Shown: in pieces, positions 1 to 6,033 of the stretch
Layout of the letters: each line of letters opens with the position of its first letter
Numbering within the stretch: the stretch's first letter is position 1
Origin: an uncultured Sphingopyxis sp.
GTDB taxonomy: Bacteria; Pseudomonadota; Alphaproteobacteria; Sphingomonadales; Sphingomonadaceae
Assembly: GCA_937957805.1 (NCBI GenBank)
Contig: CALFXW010000111.1
Location: 1-8,672, forward strand
DNA: 8,672 nucleotides
Direction: 5' to 3'
Program-made: the position numbers and the translations under genes
The notes under the pieces: generated by a model
What the model was told of the DNA's origin: nothing
The model's input: the letters and a program-made list of their open reading frames with translations, nothing else
Databases searched by the model: none

Positions 1-110
1 GCATGCTCACTATTCCACCAGAGCTCGGCTATGGAGCAGCTGGTGCGGGCGGGGTGATTCCTCCGAATGCAACACTTGTCTTTGAAGTAGAGCTTGTGGG
101 TATTAAATAA
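1..110 (+). CDS. FKBP-type peptidyl-prolyl cis-trans isomerase, C-terminal end (5' partial)
   Basis: Only the last 35 codons are present, in the frame beginning at base 3 and ending with TAA at 108-110. The segment IPPELGYGAAGAGGVIPPNA followed by TLVFEVELVGI is the hallmark C-terminal signature of FKBP domains: the 'IP...LAYG' loop, then 'IPPNATLVFEVELL'. FKBPs catalyse cis-trans isomerisation of X-Pro bonds and act as folding helpers; location cannot be judged because the N-terminus is missing. The stop is one base from the start of the next gene, so the two are probably co-transcribed. Base composition is visibly more A/T-rich than the rest of the window. Family assignment is firm; host is not. 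Confidence 0.9.
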   Translation, partial: MLTIPPELGYGAAGAGGVIPPNATLVFEVELVGIK

Positions 111-111
111 T

Positions 112-411
112 ATGCAAAAGGTCAAAGAATTCTGGAACAGATTCAAGGTATGGTGGAGCGCTCGTCGCCTTCGCGTCAAAGTACTCATCATTGCGCTCAT
201 TGGTATTGCACTCATCGTGCTCCTCGGTGGTGGCAAGGCTGATGCTGACTTTGTGACTGAGACAGCAAAGCGTCAGGATCTTGATCGCACGGTTGCAGCA
301 AGTGGAGTGGTCGTAAGTTCGACCGACCTCTCACTCTCATTTGAATCAACCAAAATGGTGGATAGTCTTCGTGTTGTGGTTGGCACCAAGGTTAAAAAAG
401 GTGACCTGGTC
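112..411 (+). CDS. Membrane fusion protein / efflux periplasmic adaptor (HlyD/MacA type), N-terminal part, broken by a join
   Basis: The ATG at 112 gives MQKVKEFWNRF, a short basic cytoplasmic tail, then one hydrophobic segment (about residues 22-40, VLIIALIGIALIVLLGG) and an extracytoplasmic stretch. That stretch has the adaptor pattern 'TAKRQDLDRTVAASGVV', a 'STDLSLSFES' strand and the biotinyl-lipoyl-like motif VVVGTKVKKGDLV (about residues 87-99). Such adaptors link an inner-membrane ABC or RND pump to the outer layers. A normal adaptor would continue with a coiled-coil hairpin and is about 350-450 residues. Here the family signal stops after GDLV and the DNA switches to a GC3-saturated sequence, so the frame that runs on to the stop at 486 is not the native tail. 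An upstream in-frame start at 94 would overlap the FKBP gene and is not preferred. Confidence 0.7.
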
Positions 412-459
412 TGGATCGACCTCTTCGACGTGCCGAACACCGTGGGCCAGAGCCTCATC
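412..459 (+). other. Short foreign coding scrap bridging two genomes
   Basis: In the frame continuing from the adaptor gene, these bases read WIDLFDVPNTVGQSLI. Almost every codon ends in G or C, unlike both the preceding gene and the moderately GC-biased block that follows. The peptide does not continue the adaptor fold and I do not recognise its family. The left edge lies somewhere in 400-412 and the right edge near 455-462. I infer a fragment from a third source introduced by assembly or amplification. Confidence 0.4.
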
Positions 460-486
460 CGCGAAGTCGTCGCCGTCGGGCTCTGA
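460..486 (+). CDS. rpmF: Possible C-terminal tail of ribosomal protein L32 (fragment)
   Basis: Nine codons, REVVAVGL plus TGA, end 40 bp before plsX. In many alphaproteobacteria rpmF lies immediately upstream of plsX, and L32 proteins there often end in a 'YNGRE(V/I)...' tail, so the position and residues fit a truncated rpmF whose body was lost at the join. The evidence is short: a tail this small could match by chance, and the preceding GHYNG-type residues are absent. Treat it as a positional guess. Confidence 0.25.
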   Translation, partial: REVVAVGL

Positions 487-526
487 AGCCCATCAGCGAC
501 CGGCTTTAGCGAACCGCCCCCACTCC

Positions 527-1570
527 ATGCCCGACCTCCAGCGCATAGCCATCGACGCGATGGGCGGCGATGGCGGGGTGGAAGTCATGCTGGCGGGCGC
601 AAGCCTGGCACTCAAAGCACAAAGCGACCTCCATTTTCTGTTGGTGGGGGACGAGCCGCAGATAAAATCGGCACTCGGCCAGCACACAGCGCTCGCCGCT
701 GTCAGCCAAATCCTCCATGTCGAAGCGGTTGTTTCGGGCGATGAAAAACCATCGCGCGAAACTTTGCGCCGCGCGCGCGACACATCGATGGGGCGCGCCG
801 TCCATGCGGTAAAGGCAAAGGAAGCGGGCGCAGCCGTTTCGGCGGGCAACACCGGCATGCTGATGGCGATGGCGAAATTGTCGCTGCGCACATTGCCGGG
901 GATTGACCGGCCAGCGCTCGCCGCGATGCTGCCGACGCTGGGCGAAAATGATGTCGTCATGCTCGACCTTGGTGCCAACACCGAATGCGATGCCAATAAC
1001 CTCGTCGAATTTGCGCTGATGGGGGCCGCCTATGCGCGCACCGGCATGGGCATTGAACGCCCGCGCGTCGCGCTGCTCAACATCGGGACAGAGGATCAAA
1101 AGGGCGTCGATTCCATCCGCATCGCGGCGCAGATTTTGCGCGATGCCCCTGACCTGCCGCTGCAATTTTGCGGCTATATAGAGGGCGACAAATTGTCGCG
1201 GGGCGATGTGGATGTCGTCGTCCATGACGGTTTTTCGGGCAATATTGCGCTCAAGACGATCGAGGGGACGGCGCGTTTCGTCACCGATCTGCTGCGCCGT
1301 GCCTTTACCAGTTCGACGCGATCCAAGATCGGCTTCCTAATCTCGCGCCCCGCGACCGAATTATTGCGCCACCACCTTGATCCCAATAATCATAATGGCG
1401 CGCTGTTTCTGGGGCTGAACGGTCTGGTGCTCAAAAGCCATGGCAGCGCCAATGCCAAGGGGGTGGCGAACGCCATTCACGTGGCGGCTGAATTGTTGCA
1501 CAAGGATATTTTGGGGCAGGTCGAACAGGATATGGCCGATCTGCATCACGCGCAAACAGGAGCGGGCTGA
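527..1570 (+). CDS. plsX: Phosphate acyltransferase PlsX
   Basis: This 347-residue cytosolic/peripheral-membrane enzyme converts acyl-ACP plus phosphate to acyl-phosphate, the donor used by PlsY in the first step of phosphatidic acid synthesis. Recognisable family blocks in order are IDAMGGDGG (9-17), GDEKPS (71-76), VSAGNTG (104-110), LDLGAN (146-151), NIGTED (185-190), HDGFSGNIALK (233-243), LGLNGLVLKSHG (295-306). Length matches the family (about 330-350). I chose the ATG at 527 because the family alignment starts there. The open frame extends in to 341, but that part is the chimeric upstream DNA. No strong ribosome site is visible before this ATG. fabH starts 2 bp after the stop, so the two are translationally linked. 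Confidence 0.97.
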   Translation: MPDLQRIAIDAMGGDGGVEVMLAGASLALKAQSDLHFLLVGDEPQIKSALGQHTALAAVSQILHVEAVVSGDEKPSRETLRRARDTSMGRAVHAVKAKEAGAAVSAGNTGMLMAMAKLSLRTLPGIDRPALAAMLPTLGENDVVMLDLGANTECDANNLVEFALMGAAYARTGMGIERPRVALLNIGTEDQKGVDSIRIAAQILRDAPDLPLQFCGYIEGDKLSRGDVDVVVHDGFSGNIALKTIEGTARFVTDLLRRAFTSSTRSKIGFLISRPATELLRHHLDPNNHNGALFLGLNGLVLKSHGSANAKGVANAIHVAAELLHKDILGQVEQDMADLHHAQTGAG

Positions 1571-1572
1571 CC

Positions 1573-2529
1573 ATGGGCGCGATTATCACCGGCACCGGCA
1601 GCGCGCTGCCCGCCCGCTGCGTTACCAACGCCGAACTGGCCGAACGGATTGACACCAGCGACGAATGGATCGTTGAACGCACCGGCATCCGCCAACGCTA
1701 TATTGCGGGGCAGGGCGAAACCACCGCCACACTGGCGACCGAGGCGGCGCGGCAGGCGCTGGCTGCCGCTGGGCGCAGCGCAGCGGACATCGACCTTATC
1801 ATCGTGGCGACGACCAGCCCCGACAACAGCTTTCCAGCCAGCGCGACCAAGGTGCAGGCGCTGCTCGGCGCGCCGACATGCGCCGCTTTTGATGTGCAGG
1901 CGGTCTGTTCGGGCTTTGTTTATGCGCTGTCGATTGCCGATGCGATGCTGGCGGCAGGCAGTGCGCGCTGTGCGCTGATCATCGGGGCGGAAACCATGAC
2001 CCGCCTGCTCGATTGGGAAGATCGCACAACCTGTGTCTTATTCGGTGATGGCGCGGGCGCGGTGGTGCTCGAAGCCAATGATGACCCATCGCGCGGCATC
2101 ATCGCCAGCCGCCTGCATGCCGATGGCTGTCAGGCACCGATGCTTTATGCCGACGGCGGGGTTTCGACGACGCAGACGACGGGGATGATCCGCATGGCCG
2201 GGCGCGAAGTATTCCGCCACGCGGTCACCAATTTGGCGCAGGTGCTGAACGATGTCATCGCCGATGCGGGGATCAGCCCCAGCGACATCGACTGGGTGGT
2301 GCCGCATCAGGCAAACAAACGCATCATCGATGCGACGGTCAAGAAATTGGGCCTGCCTGCCGAACGGGTGGTGATGACGGTCGATCGTCATGCCAATACG
2401 TCGGCGGCATCGGTGCCGCTGGCGCTCGATACGGCGGTGCGCGACGGGCGGATTCAGCGCGGCGATATGCTGGCGCTGGAGGCGATGGGCGGGGGTTTTA
2501 CTTGGGGTGCCTGCTTGCTGCGATATTGA
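1573..2529 (+). CDS. fabH: Beta-ketoacyl-ACP synthase III (FabH)
   Basis: FabH condenses an acyl-CoA primer (usually acetyl-CoA) with malonyl-ACP to start type II fatty acid synthesis. The 318-residue protein has the complete catalytic triad: Cys112 in QAVCSGF, His245 in VPHQANKR and Asn275 in HANTSA, nearly the same numbering as the E. coli enzyme. Other family blocks are DTSDEWIVERTGIRQR (27-42), FGDGAGAVVLE (157-167) and the C-terminal GGGFTWGACLLRY. An AGGAG at 1558-1562, inside the plsX end, is well placed for the ATG at 1573. It is followed by a 104-bp gap before ihfA. Nothing looks broken. Confidence 0.98.
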   Translation: MGAIITGTGSALPARCVTNAELAERIDTSDEWIVERTGIRQRYIAGQGETTATLATEAARQALAAAGRSAADIDLIIVATTSPDNSFPASATKVQALLGAPTCAAFDVQAVCSGFVYALSIADAMLAAGSARCALIIGAETMTRLLDWEDRTTCVLFGDGAGAVVLEANDDPSRGIIASRLHADGCQAPMLYADGGVSTTQTTGMIRMAGREVFRHAVTNLAQVLNDVIADAGISPSDIDWVVPHQANKRIIDATVKKLGLPAERVVMTVDRHANTSAASVPLALDTAVRDGRIQRGDMLALEAMGGGFTWGACLLRY

Positions 2530-2554
2530 GCTTGTATAAATCGGACATGCGAAT

Positions 2555-2612
2555 TACTTGCATCGCGCCAATTTGGACAGTAGCAACGCCAAATTGACTA
2601 CCAATTTGGTAG
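2555..2612 (+). promoter_or_regulatory. Putative ihfA promoter/operator region with CCAATTTGG-type palindromes
   Basis: The 104-bp gap between fabH and ihfA is A/T-richer than its surroundings. It contains a perfect 15-bp palindrome about a central T, CTACCAATTTGGTAG (2598-2612), ending 21 bp before the ihfA ATG. A 9-bp version, CCAATTTGG, lies at 2568-2576 and a degenerate CCAAATTGA at 2589-2597. The two clear palindromes are centred 33 bp apart. A possible -35/-10 pair is TTGCAT, 17 bp, TAGCAA. The neighbouring MerR-like protein would be a natural candidate to bind palindromes here, but that is inference. The -10 match is weak, so the promoter call is tentative, while the palindromes are directly visible. 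Confidence 0.4.
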
Positions 2613-2633
2613 AATCAAGGGGGACCATAGAAG

Positions 2634-2927
2634 ATGAGCGAACCAACGCTGACCCGTGCGGATATTGCGGACAACATCAACCGCGCGGTGGGCTTGTCGC
2701 GGGCTGATTCGGCGCGGATGGTCGAAGATGTGATCGACACGATTACCAATGCGCTGGCTGCTGGCGATCAGGTGAAACTCACCGGATTTGGCACTTTCAC
2801 GCTGCGCGACAAGCGCGCGCGCACCGGGCGCAACCCCAAAACAGGGGCGGAGGCGGCGATCAGCCCGCGCCGCGTCATGGGTTTTCGTGCAGCGCAGTCG
2901 GTTCGCGCAACGGTATCGGATAAATAA
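2634..2927 (+). CDS. ihfA: Integration host factor subunit alpha
   Basis: This 97-residue nucleoid protein of the HU/IHF family pairs with IHF-beta to bend DNA sharply in promoters, replication origins and recombination sites. Visible features are the N-terminal helical dimerisation region, VKLTGFGTF (47-55), the arm motif TGRNPKTG (64-71) containing the intercalating Pro68, and ISPRRVMGFRAAQSV (76-90). The arm and the 'ISxRRVxxFRxxQ' tail resemble IHF-alpha more than HU. Location after plsX-fabH and before a MerR gene is a familiar alphaproteobacterial arrangement and supports the alpha subunit. The purine-rich AAGGGGG at 2618-2624 precedes the ATG. Its stop overlaps the next start (TAATG). 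Confidence 0.93.
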   Translation: MSEPTLTRADIADNINRAVGLSRADSARMVEDVIDTITNALAAGDQVKLTGFGTFTLRDKRARTGRNPKTGAEAAISPRRVMGFRAAQSVRATVSDK

Positions 2928-3292
2928 TGACCGCCGGGGTGTCGGCAAAGGCACCCGGTGCGCTGCGCACCATCGGCGAAGTGAGCGCTGAAACCGGCAT
3001 TGCCACCCATATATTGCGTTATTGGGAAAGCCATGTTGCCGCGCTGCGTCCGGTGCGCCGGGCGGGCGGGCGGCGGTATTTCCGGCCCGAAGATGTCGCG
3101 CTGGTGCGCCAACTCGACCAATATATCCACCATCAAGGCTATACGCTCGACGGTGCGGCCCGGGCGATTGCGGCAGGTGAACCGGTGGCCGGCCCCGTTC
3201 CTATTTTGAACATAAGCGGCGATATGTCGGATCAGACCCGCGCACTCACCATGCTGCGCGACCGGCTACGCCAAGCCTTGGCGCTGGCCTAG
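2927..3292 (+). CDS. Small MerR-family transcriptional regulator
   Basis: This 121-residue cytosolic protein has an N-terminal winged helix-turn-helix of the MerR type. The HTH spans about residues 14-33 (RTIGEVSAETGIATHILRYW), followed by RYWE and the wing RRAGGRRYFRPEDV (44-57). The rest is a short helical tail (about 60-121). The tail lacks the cysteines and effector domain of metal- or drug-sensing MerR proteins, so no ligand can be inferred. The ATG overlaps the ihfA TAA by one base, implying translational coupling. A MerR gene of this kind beside ihfA recurs in alphaproteobacteria, but I know of no established target. Its gene ends 6 bp from the convergent phosphatase gene. Confidence 0.88.
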   Translation: MTAGVSAKAPGALRTIGEVSAETGIATHILRYWESHVAALRPVRRAGGRRYFRPEDVALVRQLDQYIHHQGYTLDGAARAIAAGEPVAGPVPILNISGDMSDQTRALTMLRDRLRQALALA

Positions 3293-3296
3293 GCTT
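3273..3296. terminator. Symmetric hairpin at the convergent MerR/phosphatase gene ends (putative bidirectional terminator)
   Basis: A 6-bp stem AAGCCT (3273-3278) pairs with AGGCTT (3291-3296). After one T/T mismatch, GGC (3280-3282) pairs with GCC (3287-3289) around the tetraloop GCTG. The hairpin straddles the MerR stop codon and ends 2 bp before the stop of the minus-strand phosphatase gene, so it lies at the end of both transcripts. No clear U-run follows on either strand, so termination may be weak or factor-assisted. Confidence 0.45.
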
Positions 3297-3298
3297 AA

Positions 3299-3850
3299 TT
3301 AGTCCCCGTCTTCGCCGGCCAGTGCGGGGTCAATGTCGCGCGGCCGGGTAAAGCCGACCAGCCGTCCGGTGCCCAGACCAATGTCGCGCCAGGCATCCGC
3401 ATCAAATTCGATCATCGCCAGTGCGCCGGTCGGGAAGCCTTGTTCCACCGCATCGCGTTCGGCATTTTTGCCATCATCGGGGACAAGGTCGAGTATCAAA
3501 TCCTCCAACCCCGGATTATGGCCGGACATCAGCACATTATCCGCGCTTTCGGGCAGATCCTGCACACATTCGATAAGCGATGCGGCAGACGCCAGATATA
3601 TGCGCCGGTCCCAATGCGCTTCCAGCCGCTCCAGCCCGGCTGCGGGCAAAAAATGGTCGAGCGTTTCGGACACCCGCACGGCGGGGGAAGCGACCACTGC
3701 ATCGACCGCAATGTCGCGGTTGCGGATATAGGCGCCCATCGCCACGCTCGCCAATTTGCCACGTTCGTTGATTGGCCGGTCATAATCGCGCGCCACCGGC
3801 GCATCCCAACCCGATTTGGCATGGCGCAGCAACAACAGCCGTTTGACCAT
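3299..3850 (-). CDS. SixA-type histidine phosphatase family protein
   Basis: This 183-residue cytosolic protein belongs to the phosphoglycerate-mutase-like histidine phosphatase superfamily, closest in size and pattern to SixA. SixA removes phosphate from phospho-histidine on phosphotransfer domains or PTS proteins. The phosphohistidine-forming motif LLLLRHAKSGWD sits at residues 5-16 (His10), the phosphate-binding Arg in SPAVRVSET at Arg59, and the second catalytic His in MSGHNPGLEDL at His111. The ATG at 3850 is preferred over the in-frame start at 3976 because the family begins directly at the RHAK strand and a GGGGGAAAGG ribosome site (3854-3863) precedes it. The actual substrate in this organism cannot be read from sequence. 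Confidence 0.88.
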   Translation of the reverse strand: MVKRLLLLRHAKSGWDAPVARDYDRPINERGKLASVAMGAYIRNRDIAVDAVVASPAVRVSETLDHFLPAAGLERLEAHWDRRIYLASAASLIECVQDLPESADNVLMSGHNPGLEDLILDLVPDDGKNAERDAVEQGFPTGALAMIEFDADAWRDIGLGTGRLVGFTRPRDIDPALAGEDGD

Positions 3851-3898
3851 CGGCCTTTCCCCCAAAATTATCGATTCGCCCGCCATGACACTAATCTG

Positions 3899-3924
3899 GC
3901 GCAATTTGCGCGCCATGCAAGCGG
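3899..3924 (-). promoter_or_regulatory. Possible promoter/operator of the histidine phosphatase gene
   Basis: The 166-bp gap between the phosphatase start and the end of the next minus-strand gene (3851-4016) holds no gene. It contains a perfect 13-bp palindrome about a central T, GCGCAATTTGCGC (3899-3911). On the minus strand this palindrome lies just downstream of TTGCAT and upstream of AGATTA, 17 bp apart. The same TTGCAT-N17 layout with a CAATTTG-like core lies upstream of ihfA. The -10 element is poor, so this is a weak call. Confidence 0.25.
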
Positions 3925-4016
3925 GGAACGGGGGAGAATGCCAAGGAACCAAGCCGCTCAAATATGTAAGCTTCAAATCAAATGGGAATCGCGCATGTCA
4001 ACGCGACCGAGGCCAT

Positions 4017-5372
4017 TCAAATCCCCGTCGGTTTCAAAATCTCCATCGCCATGGCGGTCATCGCCTCGGTCGCGGTGGCGATGACTTTTTCAGCATCGGG
4101 TGCCCACAGCGGGCTGTGGAGAGAGGGGAGGGTGGTGCCGTTCGCCTGTGCCGCGTCCCATGTCGCCTGTGGCACCCCGCCAACCCAGATAATCAGGCTC
4201 TGCAATTGATTGTCGGCGCGATAATAGCGGGCGAAATCCTCCCCCGCCATCGACGGCGGGGCGCTGACGACCCGCGCTGCCCCAAAACGGCTGGTTAAAA
4301 AACTGCGCATCCGGCTGGTTATTTCGGGGGTATTGAATGTGGATGGCGTCGCATCATCGCGCGCCACGCTAACCTCTGGCAGGCGATCATCGGGGATCCC
4401 GGCGGCAATGGCTTCGCCGCGCGCGATGCGGGCGATACCGTCGAGCAACAGGCGTCGCGTCGCATCCGAATAGCTGCGCACCGTCAGTTGCAAATGCGCG
4501 CTGTCGGGGATGATATTGTGCTTGGTGCCGGCATGAAAGCTGCCGACCGTCACCACCGCTGAATCTTGCGGGTCAACTTCGCGGCTGACGAGGGTTTGGA
4601 GCGATGTGACGATGCGGCTGGCGAGTACAATCGGGTCGCGGGTGTTTTGCGGGTAAGCGCCATGGCCGCCCGCGCCATGTATTTCGATGTCGACGCTATC
4701 GACATTGGCAAGCACATAGCCATCGGTAACGCCGATCTGTCCGGCGGGTTGGGCCGCGGAATCGTGAAAGGCAATTGCCACATTGGGGTGCGGGAAACGG
4801 GTGAACAGCCCATCGCCCAGCATCGCGCGTGCGCCGCCCGACACTTCTTCTGCCGGTTGGCCGATCATCATCAGCGTGCCCGACCAACGGGCGCGGTTGG
4901 CGACCATCTGGCGTGCGGTGCCGATCCACGCGGTCATATGCGTGTCATGGCCACAGGCATGCATGACGCCGGTTTCCACGCCCGCTGCCGTCGTCGCGCG
5001 CACCGTGCTGGCATAGGGCAGGCCCGTCGCCTCCGTCACCGGCAGGCCGTCCATATCCGCGCGGATCATCAGCACCGGCCCCGGGCCATTGCGCAGTACC
5101 GCAACGACGCCATGGCCGCCGACATTTTCGGTGACTTCAAAGCCGAGCGCGCGCGCTTCGCGCGCCATGCGCGCGGCCGATTGCACTTCCTGAAAGCTGA
5201 GTTCGGGGTTGGCGTGCATCTCCCGATACAGGTTCATCAGCGATGGCATGTCGGTGGCAATCGCGCTGGCCAGCGTGTCGGGTGCCGGGGCCGCCATTCC
5301 CTGCGCGATGAGGGGGCTTGCCGATGCCAGCAAAGCAGCACCGATGACCATTTTACCGATTTGAAATGCCAT
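4017..5372 (-). CDS. Exported M20-family metallopeptidase/amidohydrolase
   Basis: The 451-residue protein belongs to the M20D-like amidohydrolases (hippurate, N-acyl-amino acid or IAA-amino acid hydrolase type), which cleave amide-linked acyl groups with a two-metal centre. The start at 5372 gives a Sec signal peptide (MAFQIGKMVIGAALLASASP then LIAQG, cleavage about residue 23-25), so it should act in the periplasm. Domain marks are REMHANPELSFQE (50-62), RADMDGLP (104-111), HACGHDTH (138-145; metal ligands Cys140, His142), QPAEEVSGGA (172-181), the lid-domain GAGGHGAYP (233-241), HNIIPD, SMAGEDF (374-380) and the last ligand in HSPLW (His419). An ATG at 5393 would add seven residues but lacks a ribosome site, whereas AAAGGG sits before 5372. 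Exact substrate is unknown. Confidence 0.92.
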   Translation of the reverse strand: MAFQIGKMVIGAALLASASPLIAQGMAAPAPDTLASAIATDMPSLMNLYREMHANPELSFQEVQSAARMAREARALGFEVTENVGGHGVVAVLRNGPGPVLMIRADMDGLPVTEATGLPYASTVRATTAAGVETGVMHACGHDTHMTAWIGTARQMVANRARWSGTLMMIGQPAEEVSGGARAMLGDGLFTRFPHPNVAIAFHDSAAQPAGQIGVTDGYVLANVDSVDIEIHGAGGHGAYPQNTRDPIVLASRIVTSLQTLVSREVDPQDSAVVTVGSFHAGTKHNIIPDSAHLQLTVRSYSDATRRLLLDGIARIARGEAIAAGIPDDRLPEVSVARDDATPSTFNTPEITSRMRSFLTSRFGAARVVSAPPSMAGEDFARYYRADNQLQSLIIWVGGVPQATWDAAQANGTTLPSLHSPLWAPDAEKVIATATEAMTAMAMEILKPTGI

Positions 5373-5386
5373 TTCCCAAACCCTTT

Positions 5387-5403
5387 CCAACATATATTGT
5401 TGG
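5387..5403 (-). promoter_or_regulatory. Inverted repeat in the leader of the M20 amidohydrolase gene
   Basis: CCAACA (5387-5392) and TGTTGG (5398-5403) form a perfect 6-bp inverted repeat around the A/T-only spacer TATAT. It lies 15 bp upstream of the chosen start codon. It could be an operator half-site pair or an RNA hairpin near the ribosome site, and the A/T core could also serve as a -10 element. No regulator can be named from the sequence. Confidence 0.35.
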
Positions 5404-5409
5404 GTTAAT

Positions 5410-5437
5410 GCGCGTCGCGGCGATGCCGCACAAGCGC
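5410..5437 (-). terminator. Nested GC hairpin after the flavodoxin-like gene (possible terminator)
   Basis: GCGGC (5417-5421) pairs with GCCGC (5425-5429) around a 3-base loop, and flanking GCGC blocks (5410-5413, 5434-5437) can extend the stem. It begins 6 bp after the flavodoxin-like stop codon and ends about 37 bp before the amidohydrolase start. There is no T-run on the minus strand after the stem, so it is only a candidate weak or factor-dependent terminator or attenuator between the two genes. Confidence 0.3.
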
Positions 5438-5443
5438 CCCAGA

Positions 5444-5962
5444 CTAAAAAATTCCCATTGCTAGCCCATGTGCCATCGCCGCGCCAATGTCGCGCGCGCG
5501 TTGCAGGTCATCTTGCGGCAAAATCTTGCGTGCGGCGATGGTTTCGGGCGCGTCGGCATGGGTGCAGATAATCAGCGGTTCGGCAATGGGTTTCAGCCGC
5601 CAGCCGGTCGCAATCCGCTGCCATTGGCGCACTGTGCCGCTGCCATCACTGCCCGCCGCGATGATGAGCGCATAGGGACGGCCATGCACTTGGTCGAGCA
5701 GGGCATAATAGTTGCGATCGACCATTTCCTTCATCGCGCCCGACATGCTGGCGAGGTTTTCGGGGCCGACGAAGATATAGGCCGATGCTGTCAATAATTC
5801 GGCGGCACTAACCCGCGATGCCGCGCGCAATTGGACATCGACATCGCCCGCCGCGCGTGCCGCTGCCGCCGCCGCGCGCGCCAAGGCCGCCGACGCGCCG
5901 GTGCGGCTGTGCCAGATGATGAGCAGGCGGGGCGGGATTAGTTTTGGCATGGTGCGTGACAT
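5444..5962 (-). CDS. Flavodoxin-fold / NAD(P)H-dependent FMN reductase-like protein
   Basis: This 172-residue cytosolic protein has the flavodoxin fold. A first beta-strand (PRLLIIW, 11-17) leads into the FMN phosphate-binding loop HSRTGASAALA (18-28). The segment YIFVGPENLASMSGAMKEMVDR (62-83) matches the flavin-contacting '(G/S)P.y.g.....K.f.DR' pattern of NAD(P)H-quinone/FMN reductases, and IIAAGSDGSGT (100-110) is the third loop. Residues 27-38 are an alanine-rich helix. The ATG at 5962 has AGGAAAG just upstream; a second in-frame ATG lies four codons in. It is divergent from the alkyl sulfatase gene with only 71 bp between start codons, so the promoters must overlap. Whether it is an electron carrier or a reductase, and its partner, cannot be decided here. 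Confidence 0.8.
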   Translation of the reverse strand: MSRTMPKLIPPRLLIIWHSRTGASAALARAAAAAARAAGDVDVQLRAASRVSAAELLTASAYIFVGPENLASMSGAMKEMVDRNYYALLDQVHGRPYALIIAAGSDGSGTVRQWQRIATGWRLKPIAEPLIICTHADAPETIAARKILPQDDLQRARDIGAAMAHGLAMGIF

Positions 5963-6033
5963 TATCTTTCCTGCCTGCCATGCTGGAACAAATCGCGCGA
6001 TGATGCGAGTCCAGAGGCAAATTGGGGGTGATT

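Noticed and set aside
341..526. A 62-residue N-terminal extension of PlsX.
   Set aside because: It is an out-of-frame reading of the adaptor gene and the foreign bridge. PlsX homology begins exactly at the ATG at 527.
2531..2545. TATAAA at 2535-2540 as the -10 of the ihfA promoter.
   Set aside because: The only -35-like hexamer upstream, TTGCTG at 2515-2520, is just 14 bp away, too close for a normal promoter.
4566..5408. A 280-codon plus-strand frame opposite the M20 amidohydrolase.
   Set aside because: The minus strand carries all M20 motifs and a signal peptide. The plus-strand translation is a typical antisense shadow.
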